The position numbers and the translations under genes are program-made. DNA of 64,000 bases, from NCBI GenBank assembly GCA_949358305.1, contig OX442316.1, forward strand, positions 17,484,001-17,548,000. The letters run 5' to 3'. Numbering within the stretch: the stretch's first letter is position 1; each line of letters opens with the position of its first letter. This document shows, piece by piece, positions 37,801-48,789 of the stretch. Under the pieces are notes generated by a model. It was not told the DNA's origin and made no database searches. It saw only the letters and a program-made list of their open reading frames with translations. Source of the DNA: Strigamia acuminata (taxonomy: Eukaryota; Arthropoda; Chilopoda; Geophilomorpha; Linotaeniidae).

Positions 37801-40800
37801 AAGATTTTGCAGTTGGTGCTTTTGATTCGAGCCAAGCAGTATTTTTCAAGTGAGTTTAAAAGAAGTAAGTGTGGAAGGAGAAGACCCTGCCGGTTCCTTA
37901 AACCAATTTAAACTTTTCAGAACGCGCCCAGTCGTCCAACTGTCAGCGACGGTGAATTTCGAACCAAATCAAATCGCAACCAATGTGAGCAAATGTCACT
38001 CGTCCAACAGAACACTTTGGACGTGTTTCTCAATCGCAACGTGTCTCCACTTCGCTGGCAAGTGGACTCCATTGAAATTAGGTAGTCGACAATGTAATAA
38101 TGTGAAATTGCACAACGTGTCGTCACCTATCGAATGTTAGCCACAGTTTTAGTTTTAAAAAAAATTAATAAATTAAAGAAAATGTGTAAATAACCGATTG
38201 AATTGACCTGGAAAATTCGTTTGGCGACACGTCACTTGCAGCTGCTGTTTGTGATAAACTTTTGCCCAAACTGTTTGCTGCATAAATTAAACTCAAACGA
38301 CTTTGAGGCCTAATAAGTTGTTAAGAGTTGCGGAGTTTTAAAAAGTCACTCAACTAAATAAATATAAATTATCTCTTTTGTACATCCCACTTTGAGGAAT
38401 TTAAATTTTCAAATTTTTCTTTTCACTTTCCACATTTTTCTTCACATTTTCAACATTTTTTTCGCATTTTCACAAATTTTTTCGCTTTTGCTGTATTTTT
38501 TTCGCTTTTGCTTTATTTTTTTTTCACTTTTTCTTTATTTTTTTTTACTTTTTCTGTTTATAGTAAAATTCATTTTCTTTTTCGCAGTTTTCGATTTTTT
38601 TTCTTCAATTTTTCGGATTTTTTCGGATTTTATTGCATTTTTTTGTATTTTCCAAATTTTTTTCTAAATTTTTTGACTTTTTGTCGCAAATTGTATGCAT
38701 TGTTTCCACTTGATTCGCTTGTTATAACAGTATTTTTCGAATTTTTCAATCTTAAAACACAGATATCGACCTAACCATACAAACCGACACGTTAAAAGTG
38801 ACCGACACGAGAACGTTTTTCGAGTCGGCGAATAAATCGACAACAATATTGAACTCCATCACGACACTCTACAAGACACAACCGACGTGCAATATTCACC
38901 GAGTTTACGTGCACGCAAGTGACCTACACCGTCCCAAACAACAACCGATTATCACCCATTACTACCCAATACATTACAGAACGACATCAAAGACTTCCTG
39001 ACCCCCGTTAATTTCCTCCTCATCTACAAATTGACTGAAAATGCATCAAAATCGAAAAAATTCTGCAAAAATTGCCCGATAATTGATCCATCAACTCCAA
39101 CGACTTACAACAAACAAGTACGACATAATATAAAAAATTAATAAATTAAAAAAAAATTTGTATTTATTTGTAGATAATGTTTACGAAAAACTGTGGCGAC
39201 GATGACACCTGCGAGGCAGATTTACGAGTGTCAGCATCAGTGCGAAATTACGAGTAAAACATAAAAACAAAACTCTGAAAATAACAATTTCAACCTAAGA
39301 AGTCAGACAGTTCTGCAGCTGTCCGACTCCCCATTAAAAGAGAACATTCTTATTTTCAGACCATTGAATTTTTTAATTAAGTTAAAAAGAACGAAGCTGT
39401 TTATTATGTCTAGAAAAACTGGCTTTTTTCCACTCCAACGGGTCCCTTTCATTTCCGCATGGAAACACGCAAAATTACCACTTCACACTTGCCGAATCGC
39501 CGCAGAATCGCAGACCACCCTTTGCGAATTTAAATTTTAAAAAATAAATTGTCGGAAACATAAATAAATCAATAAATTTGATCAGGCGTATCAGTTGTAA
39601 TTTTGCAAGTGTGATCCAGCAGCCTTGCAACAAACACGACCGTCTTACCCCGAAAATAACAGAATTCTGTTCAATTTTAACCCTCGGAGGCATAAGGATA
39701 AAATGTGCCGTTCTGGTATAAGGCATTACGGATTTATGGACAATTTTCAGGTCAATTAGTTAAAGCGTCGTTTCGATATTTGAAAGTTTGCAACAATTTT
39801 ATAGAGGACGCTAGTTATGAACAGTAAAAATATATTTTTTTTACCAACTAGTGGTTGGTTTAAACACTACTGGTAAATGCGAAAAGCTGCTAACTGAAGC
39901 ACTCTTTCTTAGGCAGCAAAGCCAGCATAATAGTTTTGCTGGAGTTTTAAGGGGCGGAAAATTTGCATTTAGCATAATTAATCAAATAAATGACCAATGA
40001 CTTAAAATTTCACCCGAGTTAAGGCTCAGTATGATATAAACAAAATCACAAATTTTCAGCAAAAAAAATGGATAAGAAAAAAAAATTTCCTATTCAAGAA
40101 AAAGCTTGTCCATAAATCCGTATAGCCTTATGCCTTCAAAGGTTAATGAAACTTCTGAATTTAAAAAGAAAATGAACAAACCATAAAATTAAATTACAAA
40201 TTACAAAAACAAATTTATCAACTTCCTGTAAAGGTACAAAAAAATTTAACCACTTTCGCAAAATTTCACAAGTTTCATTAAAAGTACGCAACACAACCGA
40301 ATCTTACTTTACTTCACTTTACTTCCAAGTGTGAACCCACCTTTACACAACCCTTTACGTTGCATGAGATTTCCACGCGAGTTTCTCGTGTTAAATTTCA
40401 TAAAACAACATAATATGATCTCACTACGCTTTAATGAATGCGTCTAATGAGACTTCTTTGAGAAATCTAATTTCCCCGCAGTGTTTTTCCAATTTTGGAT
40501 CAATAAATCCATTTTCAGATCTCCGCAGCCATTTGTAATTGGCTCATCCAGCAATTTGTACCTGGATTTAACGGTCTCGAATGCAGGAGAAGCGGCGTAT
40601 CAAGCGACGCTTCAAATTTCAGCACCGGCTTGGATCCATTTCCAGCGACTTCCCCACACATGCGCGCTGCAGGATGACGAATTCGTCGCTACGTGTTTCC
40701 TAGGCAATCCGTTAAAATCCAAGGAAACGGTGAATTATGAGCGATTTTGACAAATGATAGCTATGCCGTTTCTCCAGACCGCAAAGCTCGGTGCGGAATT

Positions 40801-43800
40801 TACAATAATGATCGTGTTTATATTTGATCAAGAGTAAACTGAGCGTGAACGTTAATGTGGAGAACCTGCCCAGCAAAGCGAAACAACTTCTTTTCAATAT
40901 CACCGCCCACACGGCCAGCATCGAGTTGGGCGAAAACCTAATGGACAATTTCATCCACCTCGTTCTGCCGCTTAAAAAAGTCGCCGATATCGCCATCTTT
41001 GGGTAAGTCGAGCAACTCGAACAACCTAAAAGTCCACTTTTAAATTCGACTGAAAGTTGACATCAAATGTGCAAGTTGACACGGCCTTAGCAATTACGGA
41101 ACCCACTTTGGTCCAATTTGGAATTCGTTGGGACCTCCGCCACCGTTCATGAAGTCGAACGTCAACCATGTAGACCAGGGGTCGGCGAGTAATTTTAAGT
41201 GGGGTCCGGATACTATTAAAAATTTTTATCGAGGTCCAGATAAAAAACACTTAAAAACCAAAGAAAACGGAAAAAAACACTTAAAAACCAAAGAAAACGG
41301 AAAAAAACACTTAAAAACCAAAGAAAACGGAAAAAAACACTTAAAAACCAAAGAAAACGGAAAAAAACACTTAAAAACCAAAGAAAACGGAAAAAAAACA
41401 CTTAAAAACCAAATAAAGCCCCCAATAAACACACACAATCTAAAAAATAGCAATAAAACCTAAAAAACATGAAGAAACAGGAAAAACAAAAAAAAAACAC
41501 TGAAAAACCAAAGAAACCGAGAGAAAAACGTCTTTGGGGGCCAAGTTTCGACCTTCCGCGGTCCATATCCGGACCGCGGTCCACCTGTTGTCGACCGCTG
41601 AGATAGACCGATTTAGCGCGACCCGACTCATGAACCCCACCAGTCTGTTCGAATTGTAATAAATTATCAGCGAGATCAGATTTTGGAAATAAAAAACGGG
41701 AACACCCATTAGCGATACAGAATTGCCCAAAAAATTAGCCTTAAGAACGAGAAACATTTTAACTCCATCTTGTTCTTAATCAAGAAGTCGTTGACTTTTC
41801 ATAGAGAACCTTTGTATACGTGTACAACTTCGGTACAAATTAAACTCTTTCTCTTGAGCAATTGATCGATTTTTAAAAACCGGGACATTTTTGCATCTCG
41901 GAAACGTTTTTCGGGTGACAGGAAGAAAGCATCCAACACCGGGATGTCAGTTCACCCTGTATTATTGACACCTAGCACGGTCATTTCCAGCACCGTCTGG
42001 AAATGACCTTTTCTTACCTTCTGCCTTTGCTTGGGCGGCAAGAACATGCCACATACCACTAAGGGGCCCCCCTAAGAGAGTCTGATGGAGTACTCACTGT
42101 TACTGTTGAAGGGTGCGACTCTGAACTGATGATGCACGACGTTTCAAGTGTTGGGCTAAGGTCATCGTTCCAGCCGCGCTAAAATCCGATTTTGAGCAGC
42201 AACATTAGCATTACGAAATTTTCTATAAAATTATATAATAAAAAAAAATTATTATTTTATTTTTTATACAATAGATGCAGCACAAAAATCCGTGTTAGGA
42301 GTTTTAGTCGTTTCGTGACACAACCCTTCATATTGTCAATTAAAATGATTAAAACGCCTAAAACGGAACAATTCAAATGAGGGCCCCATTACACCAAACT
42401 TTTTACGTATAAAATCTAATTGTATAACATCAACAAATAAATGATGTTATTTATGGCTTGTTTGTTATTCATACAATTATTATTTTACGTCATATCTTCG
42501 TAAAATTTGCAATTTGCACGTTTACACGATTTTAATTTAATTTTAAATTTTTTTAAAAATATTTTTTTATTGCTTGCTGTGTAAATAAAAACGTTGGAAA
42601 TGTTGACAGAGTTGTTTTCGTTTCTTCCCCCGGCGATAGAATTTCATCGCACGAGCAAATATCCAGCAATTCGCGAACAACGGACGCCAGACTCGCCTTC
42701 TCGCACAAATACGAGGTAAAACGCGCTTCCAAATGGCCGATCCCGCTCCACCCGGGACCCCGGGTCGGCGGATTTATTGAGCAAATCGCTCGACCGATCT
42801 CACGTGTTCATGTGCCAACATTTCTTAGCCCTAACCACACTGACCTCTCCGACTAACATTGCATTTCTATGCCTTTTGCAGGTCTCGAAACTTGAACCGA
42901 GTCCAATTGATTCCGTTACCATGGAGATCAGCGTGCCTATTACCACTATCCAGCACAAAGACTTGCCTTTAAGTCTTTTCAACATCCGTTCCATCAAGGT
43001 ACGGATTCAGGAACCCCTTTTTATTGCTCCATTTCACCATTTGCGCGCAAAAATCGTCAAAACACGCACAAATTTGCCCTTTAATTCCATTTATTAAATG
43101 ATAAACTTGCCTTTTATGGTCTACTAAGCGACCAATCGATAAAAATGAACCCTTTTCATTCGTTTTCATTCGTTTTAACGCCGTTTTCACGGTTTTTCCT
43201 GCGTTTCTATACGTTTTTCTTCAGTTTTCACGTGTTTTTCTTCGTTTTTTGTTCCAATTTCACGTTTTTCCTGCATTTTCGTGATTTTTCTTGAGAACCT
43301 GGAAAGTTAGACAAAGGAAAAATTATTTTTTTGTACAGTTGGGAATCTTAAATGGCACTCACAGTGCACAATCTGGCTTGCCTTGGGACGACATTGTCGA
43401 AACAGGTTCTAGTGTTACATATTCATGGTGTAGCCACGCGTGAAAATCCTTTCTCACGTGAAATATGACGCTTTTAAACATTAATTTCATTCGGGGAAAT
43501 AATTTTTGAAAAGTTGCACGTTCGTGTAATGTGCTTCCACTCGAGTTGGTTTGAAATGCAATTAACTACAACTTTTGTTTCGTTTACAGTTTCACGAAAG
43601 CGGTTCAGGAAACGCCATCTTTGGCGGATGCGAAGGAATAGAGCGCGAGTTGCTAACCGCGAGTCGCACGGCCGCTAACGCATCGAGGGATTTCAATGGC
43701 AATAAAAGTCGTCAAACACGGAGCGTCGGTCACAGACAAATCGTTTCCGTCAATCGTGCTTACAAAAACGTTCACATGCTTGTTAGTTTGGAGAATTGAA

Positions 43801-44714
43801 AGGTTTAACTTGTTTTTCTGAGCTTTTTGTTGTTTTGTCTATACGCAGAACTGCTCCAATGCACATTGTGTAGTGATCCGATGTTTGCTGGGCAATTTCG
43901 CACAAAATGAAACGCTGTCCTTTGAGATGGAAATTGAAGCGCATGTCGAAAATCTTCATACGATGGTTAGTAATCTTTAAAAGTTTAAGAACTTAACAAA
44001 AGATTTCAGTTTACTTAGCATCGGTTACACGTCGTGCTTGCCGCCATTGTGGCAAATGGTGGTCACGTGGCGACATCTGTGATGACATTTGATAATTAAC
44101 TTTTGTTTAATAAACTGAAAAATCTTAACTACGTAAATAAATATATTTGTTTTTATTATTCCATTAATTAATTAATTTTTTTTTCAAAAATGTTTACAAA
44201 ATTATTGTCGTCCAGGTTCTGTCCGACTCCATCGATACCATCGAGTTTACCACGACGGGCCGAGTGCGCATCAACGATGAATATTCAGACATTCAACCAC
44301 TTGATCACAAACCCGATTATGCAATTGTAAATTAAGCAAATACAATTTAAAACTTAAAAATTAAGAGAATTTTAATTTTCCCTCGGATCTTCAACAGGTG
44401 TCGACATTTTTTGTCCCCGGAACATCGAAACCGAAGGTGCTAAGTCGTTGGATAATCATATCGAGCTCGTTAGCGGGATGTCTGCTATTGTTTGCACTGA
44501 CAATGGGTTTGGTTAAAGTAAGAAATATTTTTGTTTGTGTTTGAGCTTGTTTTTCATGCTAATGCGCTTTTTGTTTCTTAAATAATAGCTGGGATTTTTT
44601 CGAAGAAAGAAAAGAGAGGAAATGAGATGTTTGATGCACTCTTCGCATTTAGTTAAAGATAAAAGTAATTCATATGCATTAGACAACTTAATGTTTGCCG
44701 TTAATAATTATTGA
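31839..44714 (+). CDS. Integrin alpha subunit, alpha-4/alpha-9-like
   Basis: Exons: 31839-32002, 32242-32381, 32838-32950, 33012-33138, 33888-33961, 34027-34168, 35000-35088, 35175-35249, 35493-35630, 35692-35800, 36042-36136, 37656-37746, 37804-37849, 37921-38081, 38763-38908, 38980-39117, 39174-39253, 40519-40729, 40833-41002, 42640-42715, 42882-42998, 43339-43413 (end uncertain), 43590-43781, 43849-43965, 44216-44326, 44398-44517, 44589-44714. All phases join, giving 1,080 residues. Signal peptide 1-22; seven-blade FG-GAP propeller without an I domain; three Ca-binding loops at 321-329, 383-391 and 445-453 (DxDxN/DG pattern); thigh and calf domains; furin site RQTR at 900-903; transmembrane segment about 1018-1038; KLGFFRRKK, the GFFKR-type membrane-proximal motif that holds the beta subunit. 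The N terminus (FNVDVKHPVV) matches alpha-4/9 best. It pairs with a beta subunit at the cell surface for adhesion. AATAAA at 44856. Confidence 0.93.
32611..32758. mobile_element. Short inverted-repeat element in integrin intron 2
   Basis: Arm 32611-32636 (ACAGTAGCTGCATTCAAAAA) is the reverse complement of 32733-32758, apart from one base. About 150 bases, non-coding. Confidence 0.65.
33205..33490 (+). mobile_element. Dispersed repeat family 2, copy b
   Basis: Second copy of the repeat at 16111-16435, here in integrin intron 4, right after a 13-base poly-C tract. Shares GTTATAAATGAGTA and TCTATAAATTTAC. Confidence 0.6.
34324..34881. mobile_element. hAT-type MITE in integrin intron 6
   Basis: Termini TAGGACGATCACTACAG and CTGTAGTTGATCGTCCTA are inverted, and GTGCAGAC occurs on both sides (34316-34323 and 34882-34889) as an 8-base target duplication. 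Eight-base duplications are typical of hAT elements. Internal segments around 34480-34560 also fold. A second element is nested at 34709-34848. Confidence 0.8.
34709..34848. mobile_element. Nested hAT MITE with perfect 8-bp duplication
   Basis: Termini CAGTGTTGTATC and GATACAACACTG are perfect inverted repeats. CTAGATGT flanks both ends exactly (34701-34708, 34849-34856). Inside are ACGTTC hexamer repeats and CTAGTTC/GAACTAG motifs. It inserted into the element at 34324-34881. Confidence 0.93.
36249..36808. mobile_element. Inverted-repeat element in integrin intron 11
   Basis: Ends GTTAGGCTCACAATTGTG.. and ..AAGTGTGAACCTAAC are inverted over about 38 bases, ending in a GACGCAAC motif on each arm. 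Carries a nested hAT MITE at 36355-36500. Confidence 0.75.
36355..36500. mobile_element. Nested hAT MITE, CAGGGGTCGGCAACCT termini
   Basis: Starts CAGGGGTCGGCAACCT and ends AGGTTGCCGACCCCTG. GTCTGGTC is duplicated exactly on both sides (36347-36354, 36501-36508). The terminus resembles the Charlie-type hAT group that includes horizontally transferred families in animals. Confidence 0.95.
36929..37034. mobile_element. hAT MITE, CAGTAGTTCCCATACT termini
   Basis: CAGTAGTTCCCATACT at the left and AGTTTGGGAACCACTG at the right are inverted with two mismatches. Flanks AGTTAAAA and AGTTAGAA agree at seven of eight positions. 106 bases, in integrin intron 11. Confidence 0.85.
38400..38690. repeat. 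T-rich low-complexity tract in integrin intron 14
   Basis: Loose tandem of TTTTTCGC / TTTTTCAC units. It opens frames on the plus strand that code only Phe-rich low-complexity sequence and are not genes. Confidence 0.7.
41176..41600. mobile_element. hAT MITE carrying a minisatellite, integrin intron 19
   Basis: Left CAGGGGTCGGCGAGTAA and right GTTGTCGACCGCTG form imperfect inverted ends. Flanking ATGTAGAC and AGATAGAC agree at six of eight positions. Subterminal GGTCCGGAT / ATCCGGACC motifs are present on both sides. The centre is filled by the 30-base array at 41242-41415. Confidence 0.8.
41242..41415. repeat. 30-bp minisatellite inside the hAT MITE
   Basis: About 5.8 nearly identical copies of a 30-base unit built from CACTTAAAAACCAAAGAAAA plus CGG and A-rich spacer. 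Opens spurious frames on both strands. Confidence 0.95.
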
Positions 44715-44879
44715 TGGAGAAATAATTACGGATTAAATGAATTTCAAAGAGGTCTTATGAATTTTTTTTTATTTTATCTAAACATACAGTGTGGTTCACC
44801 TTAATTTTTTTTAATGATTCAAATTCATTACATGCTTGTTTAATTTTGACTGATGAATAAAAATTCATTTCATTGAGCA

Positions 44880-45075
44880 AAATTGCACTTTTTCCGGTAA
44901 AAATGCACTTGATTCCTGAAAAAAATGCACTTTATTCTTGAAAAATGCACTTTATTCCTGAAAAATGCACTTTTCTGAAGAAAAATGCACTTTATTTGAG
45001 GAAAAATGCACTCTTTTGTGTATAAAAGCACCTTTTTGGTGCAAAATTCACCTTCTATACGCATAAATGCACATT
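44880..45075. repeat. Minisatellite of AAAATGCACTT units
   Basis: Eight or more copies of an 18-25 base unit with a constant AAATGCACTT core, between the convergent 3' ends of the integrin gene and perforin-2 D. Confidence 0.8.
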
Positions 45076-45168
45076 TGAGATGTAAATCTTCAAGTGCTGT
45101 GCTTTACACATTTCCTAGTGCAGAGATACAATATTTTTTAACTTTCAACGTTTGCCACATTCCCCAAA

Positions 45169-46483
45169 CTATCCACACACAATTTCATGAATTAAAAAAC
45201 TCACTAATATAACTAAAAAGTGAGCAATTCCAAAATATTCCGTCGCCGCATTTGACTTAACGATAAAATCGACTTTGTAATCGTCGTACTCCTCACTTTC
45301 AACAACGTCTTCCGAGTTCAAAAATGGAGGCTGTTTAAGAACAGTTCGTTTAAAATTTAAACAATCCTCTTTCACACAATCTTGAAAAACACCTCCGAAA
45401 GAAGTCGCTGGTCGACACGAACCGTCATCAACATTTGCCGCGTAGTCAAAATTCGGCGACTCGGCTCGTGTGCAGCCCGGATGTCTATTTACACTATTGC
45501 AAAATAAAATATACATTTGCTTATTTGTCTATTTCATTATTAAAATTAAAAAAAAAAAAAACCTACCGGAAATAATTTCTGATTGAATCGTCCACCAAAT
45601 TTCGGAGTTCCATTAAAATCGGAGTATTTGGGAAATTCGATTTGGTTATCAAATTGGTTAACAACTCAACAGTACAATCAATGCTAGAGGTCAGTGTGAG
45701 TTTTGTGTGCACAATTGCATCATTATATTCGCTCAGTAAGGTCGAATTAAGTTCAAGTTCATCACCCCACATGCGCCTGACGGTTTCAAGCAGAGAAAGT
45801 TTCGATTCCATCACCAACTCATCACGATCGACGCGACGCAGTAAAAATTCATTACGTAAGTAATCCTCCTTCGTCAACATTTTCCCCACGTCCACACTCG
45901 TCGTATAATGCGTACCGTAATCCCTTATGATGGTTTGGACGAGATATTTGGCCTTTTTATTGCGATTTTGCTCGAGAGCGCGCACGACGTGTGCAAATCT
46001 CGCCTTAAGAGAAGTTGTAATCGAACGTGATAACAAGTGCAGGCGAGAGGTGGCGCGTGTCAACTGGCTTCTGCACGTGAATGCTCGATGTTTAATTTGG
46101 AGGTTTTTCATCTCTTGGTAGTCGTCGGAAAAGGTATAATACAAGTGGTCGGTTTCTCTGGTTCCGGGAGCAGTCGGTGGAGTGTAATTTAGCCAGTTTT
46201 TAATCACCGTCGTTGTTAGTTTGGTCGTGTTCAGTTTTTCCGTTTCGACGTTGTCGGGGATTCGGTTGTTCCCGTCGTCCGTAAGTTTGCATTGGTTGTA
46301 GGTGAGGGTGGAAATTCGTTTTGTGTCGTCGCCTGTGAGTGCGTCTAAGCCGAAACCAGGAAGAACACTCAATTCCGGAACGTGTTGACACTGTATCGGC
46401 GCTTCCTGGTTCGTGTAATGAATAATTGATGCTAAAAGAAGCAAAATACTGTGTTTACTCGTCAAGAACATACTTTTCTGCAC
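45169..46483 (-). CDS. Perforin-2 / MPEG1-like protein D, shortened P2 domain
   Basis: Exons 46483-45567 and 45493-45169 with a 73-base phase-2 intron; 413 residues, well short of A, B, E and F (548-596). Signal peptide and MACPF domain are intact (YGTHY at 189-193). Exon 2 starts normally with GCTRAES and FGGVFQDC, then jumps to a QPPF..EEYDDY segment that aligns with the last part of E. About 150 residues of P2, including all NPLTG/SCP/PFGGF blocks, are absent without a frame break. The C terminus SNAATEY plus a hydrophobic run of about 19 residues (FGIAHFLVILVSFLI) has no cytoplasmic tail, as expected for a GPI attachment signal. The intact frame and splice sites suggest a working gene. 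Whether it can form pores without P2 is unknown. Confidence 0.85.
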
Positions 46484-46627
46484 GTGTTTTAAGTTGGTTT
46501 TGGTCTTTCCATCTGATAAGTAATGCAGAAGTTGTAGTAGATTATTTTTTTTGGAAATCCGGTGACTATTAATAAGAATTATTCAGTCATCAGGAAATGT
46601 GATAATGATAACAAAAAAAGGCCTTGT

Positions 46628-46860
46628 TGACATTTCCAATATATATTTTTATAGAATTCTTTTTAATCTGATCACAAAAAGAGATAATTTTAAAATAAAA
46701 TCAAATATGACATTTCCAATATACATTTTTATAGAATTCTTTTTAATCTGATCACAAAAAGAGATAATTTTAAAATAAAATAAAATATGACATTTCCAAT
46801 ATATATTTTTATATAATTATTTTTGATCTGATCATAAAAAGAGATAATTATAAAATAAAA
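46628..46860. repeat. Three tandem copies of a 91-93 bp unit
   Basis: Each copy runs from TGACATTTCCAATATA to AAAATAAAA. Copies 1 and 2 are almost identical and copy 3 is more diverged. Lies between genes D and E, in the 3' flank of E. Confidence 0.95.
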
Positions 46861-46891
46861 AAACTGCAATTATGTGTTTTTGCATTTTGTA

Positions 46892-48752
46892 CTATTTTGT
46901 CGCGTAGTAAAGCAGCAAATTGACAACAAGCAAGAAATATTCAGCTTTTACACACGAAGAAAAAGATTGTTTAACATCTGAAACTTCTCGAAAGCCGTAC
47001 TCGTCGTACTCCTCGTCCGCAATCTCACCGTACGACAAACGAGTGATGTTACCGAAAGGAGGTCGATTGAGCAAACTTACTACACCGAAATTTGTAAGAT
47101 TTGCTTCTAGAAGGCAGTAATATATGTTAGTATTTTCAAAATTAACCGCTAAATGTTTCTGATAACCAATCGGGCATTGGAATTCTGTCAAACAAGTAGC
47201 AAACCCTCCGAAAGGCAGCGCGTAGTGCTTGGCCTTTTCGTCGTTAGTGGTATTGACACAAATTTGTAACTCCCCGGCCAGGACGGATACAGCCGTGTAA
47301 GATGCCGGACAGCTTTCAGCCTTAGTGTGAATGTTAACTGCATTTGCAGAATGAAGCCCGCCAAACATGTAACTTGAAGAGATACCGCGAGAAGAATTTG
47401 CCATGCACGAGATTAGAGATACGTTTCTGTAATCGTAGGTGCTGTACCGGGAATAACGCGAGTGTACTGTTGAATATTCAAAGTTTGTTGGACAAGAAGT
47501 GCCTCCAGTGAGTGAATTTTTTATCATGTACGCAGTACATACAGTTGTGTAAGCGTTGTGAACAATTATTTGTTCACACTTTTCCCAAACGCCTCCAAAG
47601 ACGTAATCAGAAGCAGTTGGGATGCAAGAACCGTCGTTGAAATTTGCAATGTAATCGAAATTCGTTGATTTCGGCTGAGTGCAGCCCCGATGAATATTCT
47701 TGCTATTTAAAATAAAAATAAAAGTTTATTCGACTCGAATAAATCAATTTTTTTAAAAAAAATGAAACTTACACGAAATAAAAATTGATAGCAACGTCGA
47801 GCATCTGTTTGGTTCTGTTTAGCAGTGTCGACGAAACGTTTGGGAAATTCAAATTATTTACCAAACCGGTGAGCAAATCTCCGGATTTGTCAATGGCCAT
47901 CATATCCTCAACACTCGCCTCGTTCTCCCAATCCGAGCCACCAACCTGTCTTATCTTCTTGTGTAACACACCAGCGTCGTATTCACTCACCAACGACGAA
48001 TCCAAGTCCTGTTTATCTTTCCAGGAAAAGCCGGTGTAGTCCAGGAGAGACAACTTCGAAGCCGAAATGATTTTCCCTCTTTGTCCGTTGTACGCGCTTA
48101 GAAAAACGTTTCCCAGATAATCTTCCTTGACGAAAGCTTCTCCAACATCGACACTTTTCGTGTAATGAGTGCCGTACTCAGCCACGATCGTTTCGAGAAG
48201 ATACCTGGCGTTTTGTACGTAATTCCGGTTGAGAGCTCGAATTACTTCGATAAATCTTTGCTTAACTGACTGTGTCATCAGAGCAGCCGATGCTGCGTGT
48301 ATGCGATAAGACAGACGTCGCAATTGGCTCCGGCACGTGAAGGCGTCGTGTTTCACTTGCAGGCTTTTCATCTCCTGATAGTCGTCGGAAAATGAATACG
48401 CGATTGAGTCCCAGTTTGGGCGCATGATAAAACTGGCCGTGGGTGGTGTGTAGTTCGACCAATGTTCGAATATAGACGCAATTACTCGTGGTTTGTCATC
48501 GTTGAGTGGAACTGGGATCGCATTGTCCGGGATTATGAATTTTCCGTCCGGTGTTAGTTTGCATTGATCGTACGACCACTGCGTTATTTGTTTCGTGTCT
48601 CTGTTCGTTAGCGCATCCCATCCTAGGCCAGGCAGGATGTTCAGTTTGGGAACATCCGGGCAAGATTTGGGCTGTTTTGCGTGGGCGATGAGTTGCGTTA
48701 AAAGAACAATGAATACAAGTAAACGTGGAGACAACATTCTGAATGTGTGCAC
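46892..48752 (-). CDS. Perforin-2 / MPEG1-like protein E, putative GPI tail
   Basis: Exons 48752-47773 and 47702-46892 with a 70-base phase-2 intron; 596 residues from the first Met. The second Met (48737) is the likelier start, because it aligns with the start of F and gives a clean signal peptide. MACPF signature YGTHY at 193-197. The P2 domain is full length with GCTQPKS, SLTGG, SCP, FGGLHS and PFGGF motifs. After P2 comes an acidic Tyr-rich stretch (GEIADEEYDEYGF) and then a C-terminal hydrophobic run (AEYFLLVVNLLLYYATK) preceded by small residues. This fits a GPI signal rather than the transmembrane-plus-tail of vertebrate MPEG1. Closest relative in the window is F. Confidence 0.9.
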
Positions 48753-48789
48753 GGTTGGGCGACAAACGAGATATAGGTTTTTCTAATTC

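Noticed and set aside
38392-38774. Phe-rich open frames of about 90 codons
   Set aside because: Low-complexity T-rich intron of the integrin gene.
38880-39003. Apparent premature stop in the integrin gene
   Set aside because: Explained by a 71-base intron (38909-38979) that restores the frame and normal spacing.
41128-41463. Lys-rich and Phe-rich open frames on both strands
   Set aside because: Produced by the 30-base minisatellite inside a hAT MITE.
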